DNA of 64,000 bases from Periplaneta americana (Eukaryota > Arthropoda > Insecta > Blattodea > Blattidae), in assembly GCF_040183065.1 (NCBI RefSeq), contig NC_091124.1, positions 62,442,501 through 62,506,500 of the forward strand, in the 5' to 3' direction. A program made the position numbers and the translations under genes. Below the pieces are notes generated by a model, which saw only the letters and a list, made by a program, of their open reading frames with translations, was not told the DNA's origin and did no database searches. Below, piece by piece: positions 56,301-64,000 of the stretch (its first letter is position 1; every line of letters begins with the position of its first letter).

Positions 56301-59300
56301 CTTTAGTTACTTTTCAGAAAATGTGATTGAAAATGCTTAAGTTAAGCTTTCGTAAATTCCGTGAAGTTTTAATTTTAATTTTAAAAAAGTATTATTTTGC
56401 ACTGATATTAATTCGAGCTGAGAACCAAATTACTTTCAACGTTTTTGAAATAGATTCAGTCTGAAAGACTGAAACGTCTGACAGTACTACACCTGGACTG
56501 TTTAATTTTTTTAAAAATCATGTCAGTATTCCGAACATTTTTCTAGTTATTTCACCACAGAAGTTGCAATGAACTGTTTTAGACATGACCATGCTTGCTT
56601 GTTTTATAAGAGTCTGAGTGATCTCAAAAGATAAAATGTAACGGTAACTTGTGAGAGCTGTGTTATCGATATTTTGTTTTTTTTTTTTTTTTTGGTTAGA
56701 TTCTAACGGTAGGCTAACTTGCAAGGGCTGTGTTATCGGTATTTTGCTTTTTTTGTTAGATTATGTAGACATTGTTTCTTCCAACTGATTTTTTCAAATC
56801 CATTAACTGTTTTCCTCATTAACGACTTCAAATAACACTAAAATATTTCAGAATTCTGTTTCCCCAAGGCAAAATATGATATAACATTTCTTGCAGCTTT
56901 TCATGAGTGAATATTTAAAGTCTGAATGACCATATAAAATAATAGTAATCACTTTTCATAGTGTCAAAGGGATATATCTTTTAACCAGACCACACATTAA
57001 AATTAAAATTAAAACTTGACGGAGTTTACGAACCCTAAACATTTCAATCACATTTTCGCAAAACTAATTAAAGTGCACTTATACCTGTTTGCTTCTAAAT
57101 TGTTAACGATTGATATGAAGAGATCACAGTCCCATCTCTCCACGTTGGAGAGAAACCACTAAATACCCATCTATGACTTACACCTATCCCTACAGCATCA
57201 ACTCAGCATGTCGGGTGGCTGACAAGTGTACCATTGCTATGCATACAAAAGCAACAATGTTGGCAGAAACGTTAGACTGAATGACTGTGATGGTTTATTT
57301 TTCCATATGATTTCCATCTCGAATTTAATTTCAAACAGATGCCAGATTCATTTTTTTAAATTCCGCTATATTTTTTGTTGCGTTGCGTTATACCATATTT
57401 CCTGACGTATAAGACACACTTTTTTTTTCTCTGAAAATAGGTTTGAAAAACAGGGCATGTGCTATATGCCGATACTCAGTTTGTGAATGGATCAAAACTT
57501 CATGGGATGCTGGTTAAATCATTTAAGAACTGTGACATCAGTAATGCACTGGATGGTACAGAAGACAATTTGTTGCATGTGGACTTAGATTCTGATTTAG
57601 AAGAGGTTTTAAGTGACTCTTCATTTAGGACTAGAGATTAATTTCTGGATTTTGACGAAAAGTAAAAGGTATTCTTTCCTAGCTAGATTAGGTTTGTGAT
57701 GAAAGTAGACCTATGTATTACTTCATATTTGAATAATGTAAATTCATTATAATATTCAGTGATAAAAGTTTTTTCCCTCAAGAATGTGTACAAAAAAGGG
57801 GTGTCTTATATGCAAGCAAATACTGTAAGCTTTTGTTGCTAGTATTTCTTAATTTGATGATTCCTTTAGTCATAACTGCTCAGCATCTTCTTCATCTGCT
57901 AATGTTATTCATTTGATTTTATTTGTTGTAGAAATTAAGATGCAGAACTTATGAAAACTATTTCTTTGCAGGAACCTCAATGGGAAGGTTCATGCCAGAA
58001 GATAAATTTAACTATGAAGGAGTTTGTTGAGTGGGTGCATATGAGAGAGAATGCAGCTAGTGATGAGAGTGATAGATGGATGTACTTTGACTACAAGTAC
58101 ATGAATGAATGGTTTGCTCAACAGCCCAGTATTTTGAACGTAAGTGGATCTGTAAAGAGTTCATGTTAATGATGGAAGATGCAGAAATAAAATTATCTTG
58201 CAGTTGCAATGAATACAATAAGTTAAATCAGTGTCACAAGACTATATGTTATCACAGTTTCTCTAGTGTTCAGTTGATAATTCGTAAGTTGTAACAATCT
58301 GGTCATGTATTGACTACAGAATATGGAAGTACCTGTCCCCATTTTTCTTGCAGCCGGGATTTTTTTCGTAACTGTTATTTATTTTATTTTGTGCTCGACC
58401 ATGCCGAAATGTAGTAATTATACACCTAGTAGCAGCCTTTTAATGGACCTCATTAAAGTACACCTATTCATTAAAGTTCAGGTGTTCCACCAATCAGAAA
58501 ACACCATTGTAGCAATATGAAAGCGCAAGTATCGATTATTCTCGGATATACAATCGAAAGACAACTAGCAAAACGTCACGGAGGAGGAAATCCAATACTG
58601 TCGCAGAAGGTTATGTTCTGTTGCTATAATAATTAGCGTTAATTGTAAATAATATTCAAATAAATTCAATTTGTCATCTCGTTTTTCAATGTCTAAATCA
58701 ATTTCAAGGTTATATCAAGATTAATGTTTATTTTACTCTCTAGATTATATCAAGGTCAATGACATTTGTTTCTCGGAAAAATCAATACTTTCGCGTCTGC
58801 GCACATCTCACAATTTACGAGATATTGCACAAGGTCAGTTCCGCTCCCCAGTCAGATAAGAATAACATGAATACTTATGAATAATTTCAAGTTAGAAATA
58901 TGGTCGAGCATAAAAAGTCGTATGAAACTTGCCTATAATGGTAATTAAGACACTCATATGAAAACTATGAAACTCGCTTGCACTCATTTTATAAACATAC
59001 TCACGGCTTAATTACTACCATTATAGGCTCGTTGCATAATGTACTATTATTTATTTAACTAGCTAGCTAGTGAGTACAAGTTAAAATTATAAAACAAAAA
59101 TGTTTCTAGCCACTACCGTAAGAGCCAGGCTCGTGTACGGTATGGTCTTAGGCAATAATATAACAAAAATTTACAAGGACACTTTACTAAATACAGTAAG
59201 TAACTTAATTCAAAATAAATAACACACAAGAGCTAAAAAAAAATAAATAAATAAATAAAAATACAGTTAATATAAATTGACAATCAGACAGAAGCCAGTG

Positions 59301-62256
59301 ATATTCAATAAAAACATGAATATAGTCGACAGAAATAAAAGGTAAAAAATACACACATTTGTTAATATTATATATCATGGATAATTTTATAAATTTCTTT
59401 TTTAAAAACTTCAATTTTTAAACATTTCAAATTTGGAAAATGGTTTGTAATTTTATTATAAAGTCTTGGGCCGAAACTAGCACCATGTTAAGAGCTACAC
59501 TTGTATGACATTGAGGCTCAATTAATAGGAAAGTAGACTTTTGTCTTCGAGTACGATATTCATGTCGATTAGATTTATGTTTTATTTGATTTCTGTGGTA
59601 GTAAGTTAGTAAACTATGTTTATAAATTTCTTAAATAGTTAATACTTTAAAACCTGTATAAATTAAATTTGTTGGGTAATCCATATTTTTGGTTAGACAA
59701 ATTTTTATTAATCTTCTGTGTAATAAAATTAATGGATTAAGTACAGATGATGCTACTCCATCCCAATTTATTATACCGGTACCATATTGTATTAATGATT
59801 GGACTGAAGCTAAAAATATTATTCTCAGTGCCTCGTTAGTGATAAAATTTCGAAGTATTATGAATTTATAAATAATTGTCTTTCTTATACTTGTACACAT
59901 AAAATCAATTTGTTTATCCCAACGTAAATGCTGATCTATAATAATTCCTAAATATTTGACTTGTGTAGAAGGTGTTAGATGTAAGCAATTACAATAATTA
60001 TTTGTTAATTCATTACATGAAATATTATGTTTTATATATGTTATATATGTATTATATATGTTATAACTTAATTTATTAGCATAGCCGTGTAATAGCATGT
60101 TAACTTCGTTCTTTGGAGTTCCTTGGTTCGATTCCAGAGGTCTACTGTTGTGACGATTGCTTTTGTTCATTCTCTCTGGACAAATAAAGGCTAGTAATTT
60201 CAAATATTCACGACTGCTTTTTTTGGGGTTCCATATTATTCCATCCTCATCATCACATCATTTCATTCAATGGCGCAACAATGGGGGAGGGGGAAGAAGT
60301 AGGTAAGATTTGATCCTCCCCCTAAAAATTCAGAGGGGTAAATACAGTAGTGTAGTTTTTACCTTCCTAAAATATCAGAGAGGTATATAGTATACTTTTT
60401 ACTCTTCTTTGTGACCAAAATATCAAGTTTATAATTTATTTTAATGAGATGAAAGAACTTCGCAGTCATTTTAATATAGTAATAAAAATAACAAAATTCG
60501 AACCATGGCGACAGTCACATAAAATGAATGCTCTTTTTGTCTGTGGTTCAGAACACCACAATATTGAATTCAGAAGCAGTTTTAACATTGTAGAAATTTT
60601 CATGGACGTTTTAAAAATGCCTCTTAATGCTGTAGCATTATAACACCTGCTACATATATCACATGGTAAATATAGTAGGTACCCACAAATAAGGCATTTT
60701 GTTTTGTGGTTATAATTTGTACAAAAATACGCTTTTTCCCACTCCTCATAGAAAATACACAGGTAGACATTGTATTGTGTACTTGTATCTACCTCATATG
60801 ACATACCTACCGACTCTGGTTTATGTTCACGTCAACCTTCACGTAAGGAGCGCCACATGCACAGCACAAAAGTGAACTATCAACCACTCGTGCATTAAAT
60901 TAAGAATAAAGCATTTAAATCAGTAGAAATCCAAAGTAGTTACATGCTAACTTTTACATAGGTGTTATATTTGATTTGTAATAGGCTGTGACATGGAAGA
61001 ACTTCGGTTTTCCAGAAAGGGGAGGTGCAGACTCCACAATATGGATAGGAAGTGATGGAGCCCATACGCCATGCCACATGGATGTGTATGGATGCAACCT
61101 TGTGGCACAACTCTATGGTAGGTGCGTTGGCATTGCTAATTTCATGAAAATGACATATTAAGATAGGAAATTGAATGTCATCAGATAACATTTTCAAGTG
61201 CATCCACCTTTTTGTTATTATCTGTCATGCTGTTCTAGTTTCTGATCTAGATAAACCATTATTTTATTATTTTAAAGGTGTGGCAGATTGTAACGTAATG
61301 AAAATAACTGTTTACCTATGAAATCTCTTCAGTCATACTTGCCAATATTATCTCAGTGTTTGAGTTTTCGTTGCCATTTGTTACAAAATTCAGTATATAG
61401 GATCGTCTTTAATTCACCACAGTTAATTGGATCTTTTCATTGGCGAATTCACGTGGTATCTGATGAATGTTCGTAGTCTGATGAGTTAATGTTAAAAACA
61501 ACTTGAAGTAATTGGGTGGGAGGTTTGTATTTATGTATTAACATATGATTTAATTGTAACTCATCGATATACAACTGTACACTAGGAATGATTATCCTTG
61601 ATGATATTACATTTTTGATACTGGCCACTGAATTGGAGGTTTCTGAGTTCAAAGCCCGCTGAGGATGATGAACTTCAAAGGATGGTAAAATTCTTAGCTT
61701 GCTTTTCGTTGTGAAGGAAGTAAAGCTGAGATGCTTGTCATAGATTTATGGCACCACGTAAAAGAACCCCATCCCAAATCGGTTGGTCCAGGCAAAATTT
61801 GTTGCCTGTTTCTCACTTACCTGGAATTTCGATGTGGAATAATCTCAGTTCATATGTTCTTACCATCTATGAAGTGAACATGAAATTTGATCTTTAGGTA
61901 TAATAAAAGATAAAAGTTGTAGATTTTATAAAGTTACATAATGTTTCATGTAACTAATAAAAGTAGCATATTCAGTGTAGTGTTTAAGATATTCATTGAC
62001 ATACAAAATGGCTACCGGTATGTGCTTACCCTTTGCCCTAAATATAATTGAAATGTATGTCATATGACGTTTGCAGAGCATCAGAAGAAACATAAAAGTC
62101 ACCGTTAATATTTTTGTGTATTTAATTTCAGAAAACAGTGGATTTTATTCCCACCTGATAAAATCACAAATCTGTTACCAACTAGAATTCCTTATGAAGA
62201 ATCAAGCATCTATAGCAACTTGAACTTTTATAGTCCTGATCCAGATCTAGCCAATG
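53112..62256 (+). CDS. HSPBAP1: HSPBAP1-like JmjC-domain protein gene, 5' part (four exons)
   Basis: Exons 53112-53300, 57972-58139, 60985-61121 and 62132-62256 join in frame into about 206 residues. All junctions are GT-AG and phases agree (0, 0, 2). The protein resembles vertebrate HSPB1-associated protein 1, a cupin/JmjC-fold putative Fe(II)/2-oxoglutarate oxygenase. The diagnostic parts are WIGSDGAHTPCHMDVYGCNL, where H-x-D is the metal-binding pair, and ILFPPDKITN and LLPTRIPYEESSIYSN just after it. The distal metal-binding His and the rest of the protein must lie in exons beyond 64000. Introns (about 4.7, 2.8 and 1.0 kb) are filled with transposon remains, yet exons are intact. Substrate and partner in insects are unknown to me. 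An alternative is another JmjC family member, but the RIPYEESS block favours HSPBAP1. Confidence 0.85.
53301..54250. other. intron 1, first part
   Basis: AT-rich; no exon or mobile element recognised. Confidence 0.45.
54252..54370. repeat. dispersed repeat, second copy
   Basis: 'gtcaactgtccgaagacaag…gtttgaacctcataagtgac' resembles 36854-36960. The motif GTTTGAACCTC is weakly B-box-like, so it may be an old tRNA-type SINE. Confidence 0.45.
54371..55845. other. intron 1, middle part
   Basis: No exon recognised; the open frame at 55523-55723 is not supported. Confidence 0.4.
55880..56180 (+). pseudogene. DDE transposase fossil in intron 1
   Basis: Fragments in changing frames: HEVTLYDEKDGGWYAMSRER, then FQQDSATAHTANVSY near 56088-56132. 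The last resembles the FQQDGATAHTA block around the second catalytic Asp of insect Tc1/mariner-like transposases. Both frame changes and stops are present. The sequence to its right (56138-56393) has a partial inverted copy at 56997-57177. Confidence 0.55.
56138..56393 (+). repeat. left arm of an inverted repeat in intron 1
   Basis: Pairs with 56997-57177: shared landmarks are 'cccatc' with 'aaaccactaaat', 'ggagagaa', 'aaagtgcacttatacc', 'caatcacattttc' and 'ttaaaattaaaattaaaact' on the minus strand. Confidence 0.7.
56639..56768. repeat. two-copy ~65-bp tandem duplication with T-runs
   Basis: 'taacggta…acttg.ga.ggctgtgttatcg.tattttg.ttttt' occurs at about 56639 and 56705, with a long T-run in the first copy. 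Confidence 0.75.
56997..57177 (-). repeat. right arm of the inverted repeat in intron 1
   Basis: Inverted partner of 56138-56393 with internal deletions (for example about 25 bp near 57150), leaving a loop of about 600 bp. Confidence 0.7.
57393..57825 (+). mobile_element. Tigger/pogo-type element keeping the transposase tail
   Basis: Flanked by TA (57391-57392, 57826-57827). The left end CCATATTTCCTGACGTATAAG and the inverted right end CAGTATTTGCTTGCATATAAG share gacac(a/c)c and a T-run. 433 bp, with the coding tail at 57459-57641. Confidence 0.8.
57459..57641 (+). pseudogene. C-terminal tail of a Tigger/pogo-like transposase
   Basis: The segment VKSFKNCDISNALDGTEDNL followed by acidic residues (DLDSDLEEVLSDSS) is the recognisable ending of Tigger/jerky-type transposases (S-F-K-K-C-G-I-S-N-A-L-D-G-T-E-D-D). 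Nothing of the catalytic core is left. The element begins only about 65 bases before this tail, so its size is due to a large internal deletion. Confidence 0.8.
57972..58139 (+). CDS. HSPBAP1: HSPBAP1-like exon 2
   Basis: Acceptor 'tatttctttgcag' ends at 57971 and donor GTAAGT starts at 58140; 56 codons, phase 0 at both ends. It reads EPQWEGSCQKINLTMKEFVE, then a charged stretch and WMYFDYKYMNEWFAQQPSIL. The aromatic 'YFDYKY' region corresponds to the WAYADYKY segment of HSPBAP1, which precedes the metal-binding strand. The open frame starting at 57951 contains this exon but its ATG lies in the intron, so it should not be used as a start. Confidence 0.85.
58140..59204. other. intron 2, first part
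   Basis: No exon recognised. An inverted pair 'cctataatggtaattaag' (about 58930-58950) and its complement (about 59010-59028) suggests another small hairpin-forming repeat. Confidence 0.45.
59205..60210 (-). pseudogene. LINE reverse transcriptase C-terminal fragment in intron 2
   Basis: The minus strand encodes, in the open frame 60203-59631, CNCLHLTPSTQVKYLGIIID, the QHLRWDKQIDF block and LRIIFLASVQSLIQYGTGII, then a basic HRRLIKICLTK. In other frames come the RHEYRTR and FGPRLYNKITNHFPN pieces with an end near 59205. This is the connection/thumb and C-terminal part of a non-LTR RT downstream of YADD. The copy is 5'-truncated, frameshifted and antisense to the host gene. Confidence 0.8.
60211..60984. 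other. intron 2, last part
   Basis: No exon recognised; ends in the acceptor 'tatttgatttgtaatag'. Confidence 0.45.
60985..61121 (+). CDS. HSPBAP1: HSPBAP1-like exon 3 (metal-binding motif)
   Basis: Reads AVTWKNFGFPERGGADSTIW, IGSDGAHTPCHMDVYGCNLV and AQLYG. The H-x-D within CHMDVYG is the first half of the Fe(II)-binding facial triad of JmjC/cupin oxygenases. Two donors overlap at the end: GTAGGT at 61118 and GTGCGT at 61122. Only the second keeps the next exon in frame (completing an AGA codon, giving LYGRKQWILFPP, as in the family), so 61121 is taken as the exon end. Confidence 0.85.
61122..61599. other. intron 3, first part
   Basis: Nothing recognised. Confidence 0.4.
61600..61830 (+). 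mobile_element. SINE-like repeat in intron 3
   Basis: Includes 'gatggtaaaattcttag', 'ggaagtaaagctgag' and 'agatttatggcaccacgtaaaagaaccc', a combination I recognise from dispersed cockroach-type SINEs. A B-box-like 'gagttcaaagccc' lies near 61648. Limits approximate. Confidence 0.55.
61831..62131. other. intron 3, last part
   Basis: Nothing recognised; ends in acceptor 'tgtatttaatttcag'. Confidence 0.45.
62132..62256 (+). CDS. HSPBAP1: HSPBAP1-like exon 4
   Basis: One base completes the split Arg codon from exon 3. The exon then reads KQWILFPPDKITNLLPTRIP, YEESSIYSNLNFYSPDPDLA and N, ending in phase 1 before donor GTAAGT (62257). The block GRK-W-LFPP…PTRIPYEESS is the most diagnostic part of the gene. 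The distal His of the metal site should be in the next exon, which is not in this window. Confidence 0.85.
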
Positions 62257-62717
62257 GTAAGTAGAGTAATTTTATTGTTTTTAGGACCCAGAGTTTTTTC
62301 TAATGGTGAAGCAGGTAGTAGGTATTTTAGTCATTGATTAGAACAGTGATATTGTCCTAAAATTTACACGCAGAACAAACATAAATGCACAGGAATAACA
62401 GATTGACTGAAATATTACGGTGATTTAACTTCACGATTGCTTCCTATGAACTTCCTTTTGATCTCATTCAGACGCTAAATAACCTGAGCTGTTAATAAAG
62501 CGTCGTAAAATAACCTACTTAAAAAAATAGAAAGAATAGTACCGCACTTGGTTGGAATTGATCACATCTTTCCTAAAGAGCATACAAAGACAATCTCAGT
62601 GTGGTTTTTAAATGTTTAGCAAGACAGTGTATGACTATATAGAAAATGGCAGTAAATTCTTCTCTTGTTGTTAGGGAAACTGGCAATTTGTCAGTCTGAT
62701 TTAAAGTTAGTCGTGAA
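62257..62717. other. intron 4, first part, with a SINE 3' fragment
   Basis: 62465-62528 holds the 3' end of the second SINE family ('cagacgctaaataacctgag…gcgtcgtaaaataacc', poly(A)), plus orientation, head absent. Nothing else recognised. Confidence 0.6.
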
Positions 62718-62830
62718 CAGGGGCGGCTTTCGAAGAGGGGCTGCGGAGCTGCAGCACCCTCAGACATTTGTGGCTCTTGTCTCTTTTTATGTTGTGAAAT
62801 ACGTTTATTATACAGTCTCTATTTAGCGGC

Positions 62831-62835
<5 letters not shown>

Positions 62836-62863
<28 letters not shown>
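62836..62863. repeat. poly(T) run
   Basis: About 28 consecutive T; its length is likely polymorphic or assembly-sensitive. Confidence 0.9.
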
Positions 62864-62869
<6 letters not shown>

Positions 62870-63349
62870 CGCTCTCATTGACATATACGCAATCGCTAGT
62901 GAAGTCACTTTCTCCCCTGGTGCTGCCAGAGTGAAGCCAGAGACAAGGACTATGGGTGAAGCCACTTCCTCCCCTGGAGCTGCCAGTCTCGTCTTGGATG
63001 CTTTGCGCGTTAGTTTTTCCCGCCCCTGCTGCCCCTGGCCATGAATCCAGAGTTTTCAGGCGCTGCAAAATTTGCAGCAGTTTGTCTGTAGCGCGCAGTT
63101 TTAAATACATTTTCTTTAATGTTGTGTAACAAGTGCAACAGTGTTTAATTCTGTACAATAATTACAGTCTATTCGGTTCAGTACCTTAACAATTCAGGAG
63201 AAATGTGAAATTAAGTGCTCATAAGTTGAATCTCATAATGAAAAGAGCCGCTAAACAAAATAGCCTACTAAGCTCGCATATTTTTTGGTGATTTATCCAG
63301 TATCCCTGCTTTCTTCTCTCGATCTTCATACAGTCTGTATTAGATTAAT

Positions 63350-64000
63350 GTGTTTCAAAGACAATTCCATCAGCTGGGGAAACAAGATGGAATTTTAAAA
63401 TAAGAACAGTAAATGTTGTTCATGAGAAGAAGGAGCCATTGCTAGAATGTTTTCAAACCATAATGGAATCTGAAACATCTAACATCACAATAAATGAGGC
63501 AAGTGCCCTGGTGCGTGCTCTTGAAGATCCTGAATTCAATTTCTGGATCAGTTTTTTTTTTTTCATTTATTGATGTATCATGTACATATATTATACAACC
63601 AACTACAACATCGCCAGATATTTCTAAGGTTCAAATCTGCATATAAAACAATTAAATTATGGTTTATTTAACGACACTCGCAACTTCAGGGGTTATATCA
63701 GCGTCGCCGGTGTGCCGGAATTTTGTCCCTCAGGATTCTTTTAAATGCCAGTAAATCTACTGACATGAGCCTGTCTCATTTAAACACACTTAAATGCCAT
63801 CGATCTGGGCTGGGATCGAACCCACAACCGACTATGCTACCGAGGCCGACTCTGCATATCAAGCTTTGTTAATGCCATATGGAACAGTGCACAGTTGAGC
63901 AACGAGATCTGTGAAAATGAAAACCCTAAAAAGCGTCGTAAGGTCGAAGGGATTCAGAGAAGGGTTGCGGCAGCCAAGCAAATGTGTGATCTCATTATCA
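63350..64000 (+). pseudogene. hAT transposase fragment (ZMYM1-like), split by a SINE
   Basis: Plus strand: GETRWNFKIRTVNVVHEKKE, ALVRALEDPEFNFWI, a frameshift at the T-run near 63551, then MYHVHILYNQLQHRQ. The SINE 63645-63850 follows. After it comes SFVNAIWNSAQLSNEICENE and KKRRKVEGIQRRVAAAKQMC, running off the window. The TRWN…RTVN opening and the YNQLQ and KRRKVE pieces fit the catalytic/insertion region of ZMYM1-like hAT transposases. Frameshifted and interrupted, so inactive; it lies in the host gene's intron, sense strand. Confidence 0.75.
63645..63850 (-). mobile_element. tRNA-derived SINE inside the hAT fragment
   Basis: Target duplication TCTGCATAT (63636-63644, 63851-63859). The plus strand starts 'aaaacaattaaattatggtttatttaacgac', then 'cgtcgccggtgtgccgg', and ends in the inverted head region with B box GGTTCGATCCCAG-like (minus). 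A fourth SINE family in this window. Confidence 0.85.

Larger units (their letters stand above)
62718..64000 (+). mobile_element. hAT element (ZMYM1-like), left part, in intron 4
   Basis: Left end CAGGGGCGGCTTTCGAAGAG has the hAT CAGGGGCGGC start, as at 30207. The right end is beyond the window, so no target duplication can be checked. A long T-run (62836-62863) and a short internal duplication ('cttcctcccctgg.gctgcca', 62905-62985) lie between the end and the coding remnant at 63350-64000. Confidence 0.7.

Noticed and set aside
57951-58169. Open frame starting at 57951 as a separate small gene
   Set aside because: Its ATG lies in intron sequence before the splice acceptor; the conserved part is exon 2 of the HSPBAP1-like gene.

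Overview
This is AT-rich, intron- and transposon-rich animal nuclear DNA. I infer an insect, most likely a cockroach close to Periplaneta. The reasons are the many tRNA-headed SINEs of families I associate with cockroach DNA (bodies with 'gttatttagcgtc' and 'ttatttaacgacgctg'), insect-type mariner, Tc1, hAT and jockey elements, and host exons that read as insect proteins. The species call is inference. There are no bacterial-style genes, operons, CRISPR arrays or rRNA.

Two host genes are visible, both on the plus strand. At 18735-18852 lies the last coding exon of RNA polymerase subunit RPB8 (RPABC3), followed by an AATAAA signal; its earlier exons are not in the window. From 53112 the first four coding exons of an HSPBAP1-like JmjC protein run to 62256 and the gene continues past the right edge. 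The RPB8 reading frame is intact as far as it is seen, and the four HSPBAP1 exons join in frame.

Almost everything else is mobile or repetitive DNA. 1-13.4 kb: SINEs, TIR elements (MITEs), a LINE 3' fragment, decayed tandem repeats. 14.7-19.6 kb: a transposase fossil, a 583-bp SINE, MITEs around the RPB8 exon. 20.1-22.5 kb: a pyrimidine-rich minisatellite of 63- and 60-bp units in a 3 x 9-unit arrangement, with a SINE in its right flank. 24.6-33 kb: a 498-bp SINE, non-autonomous hAT elements, a mariner fossil hit by a hAT MITE, an internally deleted Tc1. 34.2-36.7 kb: a Tc1/mariner element with intact TIRs between 300-bp inverted arms. 37-43 kb: LINE fragment, SINEs, a MITE. 43.6-51.9 kb: an 8.2-kb nest, in which an outer hAT (8-bp target duplication) contains a second hAT (its own 8-bp duplication) inside the transposase gene, and a jockey-like LINE. 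52.5-64 kb: a SINE split by a MITE, then the HSPBAP1 gene, whose introns carry transposase fossils, a Tigger-tail element, a LINE fragment, SINEs and a hAT copy that is itself split by a SINE.

The least explained signal is not a gene. The palindromic octamer TAGGCCTA occurs 18 times, dispersed, where under one copy is expected from base composition; TACCGGTA (7 copies) behaves in the same way. All boundaries and counts were read by eye; protein identifications rest on recognised motifs, not database searches.
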